Positions 1-8,573 of a DNA stretch of 64,000 nucleotides are shown piece after piece. The stretch comes from Bacteroidales bacterium (GTDB lineage Bacteria; Bacteroidota; Bacteroidia; Bacteroidales; JAADJA01): positions 62,001 through 126,000 of the forward strand of contig JAGQVE010000007.1 of assembly GCA_020438105.1 (NCBI GenBank), in the 5' to 3' direction. The notes beneath the pieces were generated by a model. That model saw only the letters and a program-made list of their open reading frames with translations. It was not told the origin of the DNA and made no database searches. Both the position numbers and the translations under genes were made by a program. Within the stretch, counting starts at the first letter, position 1, and the number at the start of each line of letters is the position of its first letter.

Positions 1-240
1 CCAGCTGCTCAGTTTTAATCCATCATCATAATTATTCAGATTTTTCCAGATTTTAATAAATGCATCCTGCAAAATATCATTTGCTTCTTCCCTGCTGCAA
101 ACCGAAATCTTTTGAATATAACGCTGAAAACGCGGCTCATATCTATCATAAAGACATGCGAAGTATTCGACCTGTTCAAGCGACTTTGAAATGATCTCTT
201 TATCGGTCAGCGATTCACATATGCCTTTACTAACTGCCAT
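1..240 (-). CDS. ECF-type RNA polymerase sigma factor, N-terminal part (cut by window edge)
   Basis: Reading the minus strand from an ATG at 240 gives 80 codons open to the left edge. Residues about 45-70 contain EEANDILQDAFIKIWKNL, the region 2 helix of sigma-70 family factors that binds core polymerase and the -10 element. This helix, preceded by a short acidic/aromatic N-terminal stretch, is typical of Bacteroidota ECF factors, which often control surface or nutrient genes together with anti-sigma factors. Region 4 lies outside the window, so the regulon and partner cannot be judged. The gene diverges from the M28 peptidase, with about 146 bases between the two starts. Confidence 0.8.
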   Translation of the reverse strand, partial: MAVSKGICESLTDKEIISKSLEQVEYFACLYDRYEPRFQRYIQKISVCSREEANDILQDAFIKIWKNLNNYDDGLKLSSW

Positions 241-386
241 TGGTAATTATGCTGTGGATTGGCTGGGCTAAAATTAAAAATTTAAGTTTAATTAATTGGG
301 TCAGCAAATATTTCTTTCGTTTTTTCATGAATTAATTCAAAATCCAACTGAGTTATTCTCATATTTAATATTTTTACGCTAAAAAA

Positions 387-1745
387 ATGCGTACCTCCCT
401 TTTGCTTGTATTACTGGCATTTTTCAATCTAACATCAATCTCACAAAACCCGGATGAAACGGTTGTCCGCCAAATCTTTGATAATGCACTTCTGAACCAG
501 GATGCATATAATAATCTTACCTACCTCTGCAAGGAAACACCCGGAAGATTGCTGGGGACCGAGGCCTCAATGCAAGCCATACAATATTTCGAAGATTACT
601 TTCACAAGCTTGGTGCAGATACCGTATTCAGGCAGGAATTTAAAACCAAAGCCTGGAAACATATTTCCACCACGGTTTCTATCGTTGATGGGGAAAAAGA
701 AATTCCATTGAGGGCAGTGGCATTGGGCCCTTCACCTTCAACTCCTGAGTTTGGTATAGCGGCAGAAATATTGGAGGTAATGGGTTTGGATCAACTGAAA
801 GCAATTGACCCTGAATTAGTAAAAGGTAAAATTGTGTTTTTCAATCGACCGGTGGATCTAACAAATATAAATACCTTCCGGGCCTATGGAGGAGCCGTTG
901 GTCAACGGGCACGTGGACCAGCCCTTGCCGCCAGCCTGGGAGCGGCGGGTGTTTTGGTGCGGTCAGTAACAACAAAATTTGACACCGTGCCTCATTCCGG
1001 CTCAACCCGATTCGATAGTTTGCGCGTTCCTTGTGCAGCCATTAGTTTTGTGGATGCCGATCTGCTTACTCAAAAATTGAGTCTGGATAAAAATCTGAAA
1101 GTGCGCATGAATATTCAGGCCGAAGATCTTGAAGAAATTACCTCCTGCAACCTCATCGCCGACTTACGGGGTAATGTTTATCCTGATGAATACATAGTAG
1201 TTGGTGGCCATATTGATGCCTGGTACAATACACCCGGAGCACATGATGACGGTGCAGGATGTGCACAATCAGCAGATGTGATGCGGATTTTTAAGGAACT
1301 TGCAATCAGTAATAAGAGAACAATAAGGGTAGTGCTTTTCATGGATGAAGAGTTGTTTCAATCGGGGAGCCGGGCATTTGCGCAATATTGTGCAGACAAT
1401 AACATAAGCAATTTTCTCGCTATGGAAACCGATGCAGGCGGTTTTACACCCGTCGGTTTTATGGTGGATGCCGATGACCCAATTGTTGAAAATTTTGCAG
1501 CCTACCAGGAATTGCTTGAGCCCTACGGAATTTACTACATCCAAAAAGGGGGCAGTGGCGTTGACATTGATCCCCTGAAGAAACAGGGTGTTCCACTGAT
1601 CGGCTACCGTACCGATTCGCAACGTTATATGGACATACATCACTCGGCCTCGGATACGATGGATAAAATTAATATTCGGGAGCTTCAGCTGGGTTCAGGC
1701 TGTATGGCTGCACTTATTTATTTGATTGATAATTACGGTTATTAA
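387..1745 (+). CDS. Secreted M28 family zinc aminopeptidase/carboxypeptidase-like peptidase
   Basis: A 452-residue protein with an N-terminal signal peptide (residues 1-19, hydrophobic LLLVLLAFFNL core). Residues about 120-230 look like a PA (protease-associated) insert. The catalytic M28 domain follows, with the di-zinc ligands visible in order: H275 (GGHIDAW), D287 (AHDDGAG), E321/E322 (MDEE), D349 (METDAG) and H419 (DIHHSASD). M28 enzymes remove amino acids from peptide ends in the periplasm or outside the cell. No lipobox and no T9SS tail are seen, so a periplasmic location is likely. Substrate specificity cannot be read from the sequence. Family assignment is secure because all metal ligands are present. 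Confidence 0.9.
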   Translation: MRTSLLLVLLAFFNLTSISQNPDETVVRQIFDNALLNQDAYNNLTYLCKETPGRLLGTEASMQAIQYFEDYFHKLGADTVFRQEFKTKAWKHISTTVSIVDGEKEIPLRAVALGPSPSTPEFGIAAEILEVMGLDQLKAIDPELVKGKIVFFNRPVDLTNINTFRAYGGAVGQRARGPALAASLGAAGVLVRSVTTKFDTVPHSGSTRFDSLRVPCAAISFVDADLLTQKLSLDKNLKVRMNIQAEDLEEITSCNLIADLRGNVYPDEYIVVGGHIDAWYNTPGAHDDGAGCAQSADVMRIFKELAISNKRTIRVVLFMDEELFQSGSRAFAQYCADNNISNFLAMETDAGGFTPVGFMVDADDPIVENFAAYQELLEPYGIYYIQKGGSGVDIDPLKKQGVPLIGYRTDSQRYMDIHHSASDTMDKINIRELQLGSGCMAALIYLIDNYGY

Positions 1746-1786
1746 AATACAAAAAGGTTTTTTAAAAGACATTTAATTCAAGTCAT

Positions 1787-2527
1787 ATGCTCTGGGCGCT
1801 ACTTTTTACCTTGATATTCTCCGGTCCTGAAAGTGGAATGATCAATGCAAAATTTAAAAAGCATGTAAAAAAATACGTTGTTGAAAAGGAACGTAAAGAT
1901 CAGATTTTAATACTGGTAAAGTTTTTTGAAAAGGAATCAAAAGCACTTAGGAAAAAGGAAAAAAAGAGCATGACACAACTAGCAGAATTAAATACTAGCA
2001 GAACTACAACCACCGAACAATTCCAGGAATTCTTTAATCAGGTAATGATCGACCGGACAAAGATGAATGATATTAAATTGGAAACCCGGATGAAGGTTCA
2101 GCAATTGATAGAACCGTCGGAATGGGACCAAATTGTAACAGCTTCAAAAGCTTACTGGAACAAAAACGAAAAAAAGCGCGCTAAGCAAATTTCTAAACTT
2201 AAGAAGTCCTTTTTAAAGACAGAGTTAAAAATTGAGAAAACAATCACCGATCCTCACCGCCAGCAAAAAGCATTAGCCATCGTGCGTCAATTCAAGGATG
2301 AAGTCGTTAGGATTGAAAAGGCAATTGATGATGTAAATATTAACAATAAAACCGCAATGGGGAATTTGAATGCAACTGAATCCGAGATTGCGGAGATGAT
2401 CAAACAAATATATGACCTGCAATGGCAGTTGTTTGAGAATTATAAGACCAATCACCTGCAACTCGTAGAAATTACTACAGATCAGGAGTGGGATAAAATT
2501 GTAAAATCGCTGAACAAAATCTTCTAA
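1787..2527 (+). CDS. Exported lysine-rich helical protein with an internal duplication
   Basis: A 246-residue protein starting with a short hydrophobic segment (MLWALLFTLIFSG) that could be a signal peptide. The rest is highly charged and predicted helical. Two halves resemble each other: residues about 30-123 end in LIEPSEWDQIV and residues about 150-243 end in EITTDQEWDKIV, each after a long helix. The repeated ending recalls LTxxQ-type periplasmic helical proteins (Spy/CpxP-like), but this is only a resemblance. It begins 41 bases after the M28 peptidase gene and may be co-transcribed with it. No function is assigned. Confidence 0.7.
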   Translation: MLWALLFTLIFSGPESGMINAKFKKHVKKYVVEKERKDQILILVKFFEKESKALRKKEKKSMTQLAELNTSRTTTTEQFQEFFNQVMIDRTKMNDIKLETRMKVQQLIEPSEWDQIVTASKAYWNKNEKKRAKQISKLKKSFLKTELKIEKTITDPHRQQKALAIVRQFKDEVVRIEKAIDDVNINNKTAMGNLNATESEIAEMIKQIYDLQWQLFENYKTNHLQLVEITTDQEWDKIVKSLNKIF

Positions 2528-2740
2528 ATTTAAGCCTCCTAATCCAAATATTTAAAAGAAGATACAGTTTATTTCTTCCCTTCAAAATGCAATTATTCCC
2601 GTTCGCTAATCGCTAATCCCCATTTGAACTTTTTAATTTCCATTACGAAGATAATTCACTGACATTTGTGATAACCAGACAAAAACAAACTGGTTCTATT
2701 ATCATATAATCTATTATGTACTAATTAAATACTTACAACT

Positions 2741-3175
2741 ATGAAAAAGCATAATTTATTAAAAGCAGTAATTTTTATTTCTATAGCAGTGCTGATCGTA
2801 TCTTGTTCAAATTCGAAAGATGATGACATTAATCCGGCGAATGGGAATACCAATATACCCGAAGGCTCCTGGAAGGTAAGCCAATACATTGATTCAGGAA
2901 AGGATGAAACGCACAAATTTAATGGGTATACTTTTGTATTTGAGAATGACGGCACCCTTACCTCAACAAATGGCAGCAACACAGCTACAGGCACCTGGTC
3001 GATGGGTTCAGATGACAGTCAAACCAAACTGATTATTTCGTTTAGCACATCACAACCTCATGACGATCTTTCGGAAGACTGGACGATACTTGAAAAAAAT
3101 TCAGGCATTATCCGTTTGCAGGATGTTAGCGGTGGCAATGGCGGCATAGATCAACTGAGTTTTATCAAAAAATGA
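2741..3175 (+). CDS. Small lipoprotein with a lipocalin-like fold signature
   Basis: A 144-residue protein with a lipoprotein signal peptide; the lipobox ends at C22 (VLIVSC) and is followed by S, N and an acidic run. The mature part starts near residue 41 with GSWKVSQYID and has alternating strands including FVFENDGTLT and TGTWSM. This pattern is common in Bacteroidota lipocalin-like lipoproteins (DUF4923/DUF5004-type). It is about the size of a single small beta-barrel. It is probably monocistronic: it has its own 213-base upstream gap and a hairpin terminator downstream. Ligand unknown. Confidence 0.75.
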   Translation: MKKHNLLKAVIFISIAVLIVSCSNSKDDDINPANGNTNIPEGSWKVSQYIDSGKDETHKFNGYTFVFENDGTLTSTNGSNTATGTWSMGSDDSQTKLIISFSTSQPHDDLSEDWTILEKNSGIIRLQDVSGGNGGIDQLSFIKK

Positions 3176-3200
3176 TTTTGGGTTTGATTCATTATCCCGG

Positions 3201-3254
3201 GGCATGGGTCAATTGAATTTGCTTTGCGCATCTTCTGCGATCCATGCCTTTTTT
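3201..3254 (+). terminator. Rho-independent terminator after the small lipoprotein
   Basis: A 10-bp stem pairs GGCATGGGTC (3201-3210) with GATCCATGCC (3239-3248), with one G-U wobble and a 28-base loop. Six T follow (3249-3254). It lies 26 bases after the lipoprotein stop. The loop is long for a terminator, so confidence is moderate. Confidence 0.55.
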
Positions 3255-3414
3255 AGGAACATTAGTTAATTTGTGTTCAAGATCCGCAAGCCTAATAAAC
3301 AAGCCACTTCAACGAATTTAGTTGTATTACATTTTGGGCATGAACTAACCAGGGAAAGGATTAACGAAAATTAATGAAAGAAGCTGTTTATAACCAGACT
3401 GGCAAACAGATTTA

Positions 3415-3579
3415 TTATCTCCAGGTTTTACATTTCCTGTCAGATTTTTTGTATTGTTTATTTACCCTGAAGTGATCCTTTTCTTTGGCGTGATCCACAT
3501 AAATATTGTTGTCCTTGCCCGACCTGCAGGAAACACCAATAAAAGCCAACAGCGAAAAAATGAGAATAAGTTTTTTCAT
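3415..3579 (-). CDS. 54-residue small lipoprotein
   Basis: The minus strand from ATG at 3579 encodes 54 residues. The start is MKKLILIFSLLAFIGVSCRS: a basic N-terminus, a hydrophobic core and a lipobox ending at C18 (IGVSC). The short mature part is polar and basic with one further Cys. A Bacteroidota-type promoter lies just upstream on the same strand (-7 TACTTTTG at 3626-3633, GTTG at 3651-3654). A complete lipoprotein signal plus a matching promoter makes a real gene likely. The overlapping plus-strand frame at 3454-3705 has no such support. Function unknown; it resembles the many tiny lipoproteins of this phylum. Confidence 0.62.
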   Translation of the reverse strand: MKKLILIFSLLAFIGVSCRSGKDNNIYVDHAKEKDHFRVNKQYKKSDRKCKTWR

Positions 3580-3625
3580 GATGCAAATCTCTTTTTACCT
3601 AATTCAGGAGAGGGTGTAGTAAGCA

Positions 3626-3654
3626 CAAAAGTACAATTTTTTTCCAATCCCAAC
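3626..3654 (-). promoter_or_regulatory. Promoter of the 54-residue lipoprotein gene
   Basis: On the minus strand, TACTTTTG (3626-3633) fits the Bacteroidota -7 consensus TAnnTTTG exactly. GTTG (3651-3654) is three of four to the -33 TTTG, 17 bases away. Transcription would start near 3620, about 40 bases before the ATG. Confidence 0.5.
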
Positions 3655-3883
3655 CATCTATTCTCCAATCACAAACTTTTTAACCCACCTTCATCATCGA
3701 TTTAACCAACAAATTAAACTACTTATTTTTCAATGACTTAAACCCAAAAGTTCATTTTGGCAAAACAATTGTATTAAAACCAGTATCTCGAGACAAAATA
3801 AATTGGTCAACCCTGTATTGAAAATTGCAAGCGGTAAATACGGGCAAAATTGATCTTAGGTATTAACTTTAAAAGAACATATC
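3655..3883. other. Intergenic region, no gene seen
   Basis: This is AT-rich DNA between the promoter of the small minus-strand lipoprotein and the start of the Tyr/Trp-rich secreted protein. Frames are short and lack signal sequences or ribosome-binding context. No tRNA, repeat array or clear TAnnTTTG element facing right was found, so the promoter of the next gene is unidentified. Confidence 0.5.
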
Positions 3884-5107
3884 ATGAAACGCAAGATAAT
3901 CAGTTTGTATGTCCTACTCTTCGCAGCGTTTGGATATGCAGCAGCCCAGGAAACAATAACAGTAACCGCAAACAACCTTGAAATTAGTGACAACCTCGAT
4001 TTAGAAGCAGTGGCCTCCATCTTTGGCGATTCCGAAGATCTGGAAGATTTTGAAAATCGATTGAACGACCCAAATATGCAAATATCCAACCTCGACCTGA
4101 ACCGGGACGGATATGTGGATTACCTGAGAGTAGTGGAACTATCAGAAAACTATACGCACCTGATCGCAATTCAGGCAGTAATTGGAAATGACCTTTACCA
4201 GGATGTTGCCACTATCGAAGTTGAGCGTGATGTTCATGGAGTAACCACCATTCAGGTAGTTGGTGATTCATATATTTACGGACCTGACTATATCATTGAA
4301 CCGGTTTATGTTTATCGTCCATTGATCGTGGTTTGGTTTTGGGGTCCTTATTACAGGCCCTGGTATTCACCTTACTATTGGGGATATTATCCATACTATT
4401 ACAGGTCATGGCATCCTTATCATCCTCATTACTACAGAACCAATGTGCATGTACATATTAATGTTCACAATGCTTACCACTATACCAATGTAAGAAGATG
4501 CGGAACCGCAGTTAACATGCACCATCAAGTAGCCAGAAATGACTATGGAAGCAGGCATCCTGAAAATTCATTTACAAAAAGAAACCAGGGTATTACTAAC
4601 AGGAGTGGGCTTAACCAACACAGAAGTTCAGCCGCCACGAATAATAGTAATAATGCTCGTCCGGCCCTTTCTGACAAAAGAAATGATTTCAAAAGTGGTG
4701 AAGTAAAAAAAGTGGATTATGATCGCAAAGATAAGGCCAGTACAAAACAAAATACCGGAACAACCAGACCGACGCCGGCAAAACAGACTCGTGCTGCAAC
4801 AACTTACAAATCTGATCAACGAGAGCAAAAAAGTAACGTTGTAAAACGAGATGTAAAAAGTAAATCAACACCGAAACAGAGGGAGCAGGCGACAAGAACA
4901 AACAATAAAAGCAGCGAGCAAAAGGCTAAAAACAGTTCTCAGCCAAAAAGCACAAAACAAGCATCGAACGGTTCGGCAGCCCGTGCAAGCAGCAAGACAA
5001 AACAAACAAATAGTTCATCTGCAAAAAGTGATAAAGCAAGCCCGCAAAAACAAAGCAAGCCGGTAAAAAAAGCGGGAAATACAAAAACAGACTCAGCGCG
5101 GAAATAA
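3884..5107 (+). CDS. Secreted Tyr/Trp/His-rich protein with basic low-complexity tail
   Basis: A 407-residue protein with a signal peptide (residues 1-21, ending AAAQ). It has three parts. Residues 25-140 are an acidic alpha/beta domain containing LNRDGYVDYLRV, which looks like a calcium-binding EF-hand-type loop, followed by repeated strands with valine. Residues about 140-200 are extremely rich in Tyr, Trp, Pro and His (for example YYRPWYSPYYWGYYPYYY). From about 215 to the end it is a Lys/Ser/Thr/Gln/Asn-rich disordered tail. The layout suggests a periplasmic or surface structural protein that may bind polyanions such as polysaccharide or peptidoglycan; this is inference. No enzyme motif is visible. 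Confidence 0.75.
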   Translation: MKRKIISLYVLLFAAFGYAAAQETITVTANNLEISDNLDLEAVASIFGDSEDLEDFENRLNDPNMQISNLDLNRDGYVDYLRVVELSENYTHLIAIQAVIGNDLYQDVATIEVERDVHGVTTIQVVGDSYIYGPDYIIEPVYVYRPLIVVWFWGPYYRPWYSPYYWGYYPYYYRSWHPYHPHYYRTNVHVHINVHNAYHYTNVRRCGTAVNMHHQVARNDYGSRHPENSFTKRNQGITNRSGLNQHRSSAATNNSNNARPALSDKRNDFKSGEVKKVDYDRKDKASTKQNTGTTRPTPAKQTRAATTYKSDQREQKSNVVKRDVKSKSTPKQREQATRTNNKSSEQKAKNSSQPKSTKQASNGSAARASSKTKQTNSSSAKSDKASPQKQSKPVKKAGNTKTDSARK

Positions 5108-5136
5108 TTAATTGTTCATGTTAAACACAAACTTAA

Positions 5137-5163
5137 GGGCACTAAAATTTAGTGTCCTTTTTT
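5137..5163 (+). terminator. Rho-independent terminator
   Basis: GGGCACTAAA and TTTAGTGTCC (5137-5157) form a near-perfect 10-bp inverted repeat with a minimal centre, followed by six T (5158-5163). It lies 30 bases after the Tyr/Trp-rich protein gene. Confidence 0.75.
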
Positions 5164-5457
5164 ATGCCCCTAAATATTATTGGCATATTTATTTGCATAC
5201 AGAACTACAATTTTACCTTGAGTCAACCAACAAATTGTCTTAATTTTTATGATCAAAATTGTATTACGTGCGAGCAATCCTCACAATTATAACACAAGTC
5301 TTTTGTTTCTTGGTCATTATGTTTTATGTGACTGGAAATATTAACCCTGGAAAGTGACTATGAAATTGACTTTTTTTCTATATTTACTCAGGGTTTTCAA
5401 TAACATAAAACCGGCAATCATTATCACTTGAAACATCACTAATTTCAATAATACTAA
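5164..5457. other. Intergenic region, no gene seen
   Basis: About 294 bases of AT-rich DNA separate the terminator from the L-domain protein gene. No frame with a plausible start and signal, no RNA gene and no full -33/-7 pair was found. It presumably carries the leader and promoter of the downstream gene. Confidence 0.5.
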
Positions 5458-7200
5458 ATGATGAAAAAATCTGCCTGGAAGCTTTTATTTGTTTTCGTTT
5501 TTTTTATTGCATCACCTGCCATACTTTTTTCGCAAACGACGCTAAAATCAAGCATTATTTTTAGCACTCAGAATCAGGTTGACCATTTTGCAGAAAATTA
5601 TCCGGGTGTTACTAATATTGATGGTGATCTATTTATTTATGGATTGAGCAGTATTACCAACTTAGATGGGTTAAATACCATCACGTCCATATCCGGCGAT
5701 TTATGGATCGGTGGAAAAGAGGACCTACATGCCAACCTTTTGCTAACGGATATAACCGGTTTAAGCAATCTCAATTTTATTGGAAATGACCTGAATATTT
5801 TCAAAAATTATGCACTTTCAAATCTGGATGGTCTAAATAGTCTGACCCAAATCAACGGAAATCTCTGGATCAATACAAGCAGTTTAACATCGCTTTCCGG
5901 GCTTGACAATGTGGTTTCAGTTGCCGGTGACCTCATGATCTATTTTTGCTCCTCCCTGCAGGCTTTAAATGGCCTTACTTCAATAACAATGATTGAAGGC
6001 AACCTGGAAATATATGAAAATGCAGTTGCCAATCTCAACGGATTAAATGCATTAACGACAGTTGGTGGTGATCTTTGGATTGATTATAATGCCAACCTGA
6101 TCAGTTTAAAGGGATTAAATTTACTTACAAGTATTGGTGGCGATTGTATGATCGGTCAGCATCAGTTGCTTCCCAACCTGGAGGGCTTAAACGCTGTTGT
6201 CGTCATTGGAGGCAATCTTGAAATTTATAATAATGCAGCACTAAATAGTCTTTCAGGGTTTAATTCTTTAACTGAAATAAACGGATCAATAGATATCCAG
6301 CAGAATCCTGCATTGCAAAACCTGAACGGGCTAAATCAGCTCACTTTAATTGGAATTGATTTGAGTTTAGGTTTTAATCAGTCATTAACCGATATTGAAG
6401 CATTGAGTGCTTTAGGCTCAATTGGTGAAGAAATTTATATTTATAACAACACAGCGTTACAATCTCTGGAAGGTCTCAATAGTATAAAAACCATAAATGG
6501 TTCGCTGAGAATTACCGGACAGCCATTTATTGTCAACCTTCAGGGGTTGAATGGACTGAAATTTATTGGTGGAAATCTATCCGTATGGACCAATCCCGGA
6601 TTGAGGAACTTTGAAGGATTAAACAACTTGCAGTGTATGCAAGGTCATTTAAATATATGGGACAATAAGTCGTTGCGGAACATTAGCGGGCTAACCAATT
6701 TAACCTCCACTGGGGGATTTATTAAAATTTACCGAAATGCAATCTTAAGCAGCCTTTCGGGGCTGGATAACATTGAGCCGAAACAAATTCACTATTTAAA
6801 CATTTCGGAAAACGACTCCCTCTCCTTTTGCGAGATTGAAAGTATTTGCGACTATTTTGCCGAACCTTTTGGTACATTTATTATTGCAGCCAATAAAAAA
6901 GGTTGTAATACCTACAAAGAAATACAGGAATCCTGTGAGGGGCTTTACCCTGATCCTCCCTCCTTTCACGGAAATTATTTGATTTATCCAAATCCCGCTG
7001 ATTCCTGGTTTAATGTAATAGTAAACGAAGATTATGTTTTGGAAAAGGTGAGGCTGTTCAATCTTTCGGGTCAAAAAGTACTTGAAATTGAATCACCCAA
7101 TGCTATCTGGAATGCCGGATTTCTTTCCACTGGATTGTATATTATTGAGTTAACTATAAATGGCGAACAGTTTAAGGACAAAATTGTGGTAAAAAAATAA
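5458..7200 (+). CDS. T9SS-secreted L-domain (leucine-rich) repeat surface protein
   Basis: A 580-residue protein with a signal peptide (residues 1-25, ending LFSQ). Residues about 45-460 are some 16-17 repeats of about 23-25 residues built on 'NLDGLNSLTQINGNLWI', the receptor L-domain / leucine-rich solenoid pattern. After a short Cys-containing cap (residues about 455-490, with four Cys), residues from about 507 form a type A T9SS sorting domain: YPNPADSWFNV, VRLFNLSGQKV, GLYIIEL and final KIVVKK. The protein is therefore predicted to be exported by T9SS and anchored on the surface. L-domain solenoids usually mediate adhesion or binding. Two ATGs stand in tandem at 5458; the first is used. 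Confidence 0.88.
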   Translation: MMKKSAWKLLFVFVFFIASPAILFSQTTLKSSIIFSTQNQVDHFAENYPGVTNIDGDLFIYGLSSITNLDGLNTITSISGDLWIGGKEDLHANLLLTDITGLSNLNFIGNDLNIFKNYALSNLDGLNSLTQINGNLWINTSSLTSLSGLDNVVSVAGDLMIYFCSSLQALNGLTSITMIEGNLEIYENAVANLNGLNALTTVGGDLWIDYNANLISLKGLNLLTSIGGDCMIGQHQLLPNLEGLNAVVVIGGNLEIYNNAALNSLSGFNSLTEINGSIDIQQNPALQNLNGLNQLTLIGIDLSLGFNQSLTDIEALSALGSIGEEIYIYNNTALQSLEGLNSIKTINGSLRITGQPFIVNLQGLNGLKFIGGNLSVWTNPGLRNFEGLNNLQCMQGHLNIWDNKSLRNISGLTNLTSTGGFIKIYRNAILSSLSGLDNIEPKQIHYLNISENDSLSFCEIESICDYFAEPFGTFIIAANKKGCNTYKEIQESCEGLYPDPPSFHGNYLIYPNPADSWFNVIVNEDYVLEKVRLFNLSGQKVLEIESPNAIWNAGFLSTGLYIIELTINGEQFKDKIVVKK

Positions 7201-7351
7201 AACCTGTTTCGCTTTGATTTTCAAAATTCCAAGCTGGTTTTAACCCGGGGATTCAAAACTTAATAACTTTTCTGTTTTTATCAAAACTACCTGCAATGAT
7301 AATTTGTTAGTCTTATTATCATTTAAAAGCATTATAATTAAAAAATCAAAT

Positions 7352-8305
7352 ATGAAATTAGTAAAACTTGGATCACAAGGATTACAGGTGCCGGCAGTAG
7401 GCTTAGGCTGCATGGGAATGTCTGATTTTTATGGTTCATCATCTGAATCAGAAAACCTCAAAGTACTTGACCGGGCGCTTGAAATTGGTTGTAATTTTTG
7501 GGACACGGCTGATATGTATGGCCCTTTTACAAATGAAATCTTATTGTCGAAGGCATTGGCAGGGCGACGCGATAAAATCACACTGGCAACAAAGTTTGGA
7601 GTTTCGCGTGGCGAAGATGGCAGTTGGCTCGGAATTAAAGGAAACGCTGCTTATGTAAAATCAAGCTGTGATGCTTCACTGAAGCGGCTTGGCACCGATT
7701 ACATCGACCTCTATTACCAACACCGGGTTGATCCAAACACCCCGATAGAAGAAACCGTAGGTGCCATGGCGGAGCTTGTTAAAGCAGGAAAAGTTCGTTA
7801 TATCGGCCTTTCAGAAGCCGATCCGGATATCATTGAACGGGCTCATAAAATCCACCCGATAAGTGCCCTGCAAACGGAATATTCCCTGTGGACGAGGGAA
7901 GTGGAAGACAGTATATTGCCAACTGTGAGGAAACTGAACATTGGATTTGTAGCTTATAGTCCGTTGGGAAGAGGATTCCTGTCAGGTAAGATCCGTTCAC
8001 GTGCCGACCTGGAACCCGGAGATTTCCGCCTGAATAACCCCCGTTTTAGCGAGGAAGCAATAAAACATAACAGCCAACTGGCCGATCAGGTAATTGAAAT
8101 TGCACAAGAGATCAATGTAACTCCCGCGCAGGTAGCCCTGGCCTGGTTGCTTTCGAGGGATGTGAACCTTGCCACAATTCCGGGTACCCGAAAGATTGAA
8201 AGGTTGGAACAAAACTGGGCTTCGCAGGATTTAAAATTATCTGAAGAACAATTATTCCGGCTTAATTTACTTATTAATAAAGGTGTTGAAGGTGAACGAT
8301 ATTAA
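7352..8305 (+). CDS. Aldo/keto reductase (IolS/AKR13-like)
   Basis: From ATG 7352 the protein is 317 residues, the usual size of this NADPH-dependent TIM-barrel family, and begins MKLVKLGSQGLQVPAVGLG as family members do. A longer frame reaches back to 7304, but its first 16 residues have no homology character. The catalytic tetrad is visible: Asp and Tyr in DTADMYG, Lys in ATKFG and His in YYQHRVDP. The C-terminal IPGTRKIERLEQN binds the adenosine 2'-phosphate of NADPH. It reduces aldehydes or ketones, but the substrate is unknown. It stands alone, with no operon partner evident. Confidence 0.9.
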   Translation: MKLVKLGSQGLQVPAVGLGCMGMSDFYGSSSESENLKVLDRALEIGCNFWDTADMYGPFTNEILLSKALAGRRDKITLATKFGVSRGEDGSWLGIKGNAAYVKSSCDASLKRLGTDYIDLYYQHRVDPNTPIEETVGAMAELVKAGKVRYIGLSEADPDIIERAHKIHPISALQTEYSLWTREVEDSILPTVRKLNIGFVAYSPLGRGFLSGKIRSRADLEPGDFRLNNPRFSEEAIKHNSQLADQVIEIAQEINVTPAQVALAWLLSRDVNLATIPGTRKIERLEQNWASQDLKLSEEQLFRLNLLINKGVEGERY

Positions 8306-8573
8306 TACAAAATACATGTCCTGATTTACTCAGGCAGCTCAACCTCCCCCATAACACCCTTACTTACTGCATATTAATCAAAAATACATGCTATAATTTG
8401 ATGAATCCAACATACGAAGTTTTCTTCCCATCTGTTAATAATGCATCTTATTGAAAACTGCTCATTAATTGAAGAATTTCCGTAATTGGTTGAAAATAAT
8501 ATTTTAAAAATCTTTGAGATTTTAGTTTCGCGCCTTAAACTCAATATCAGACAACGATTAAAAGGTTGGATTA

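Noticed and set aside
3454..3705. Plus-strand frame of 83 codons
   Set aside because: It runs antisense to the small lipoprotein gene and its promoter, lacks a signal or ribosome-binding context and has a composition typical of a shadow frame.
5641..6780. Repetitive DNA suggestive of a tandem array
   Set aside because: The periodicity is at protein level (L-domain repeats of about 23-25 residues) and the DNA units are diverged, so it is coding, not a DNA repeat.
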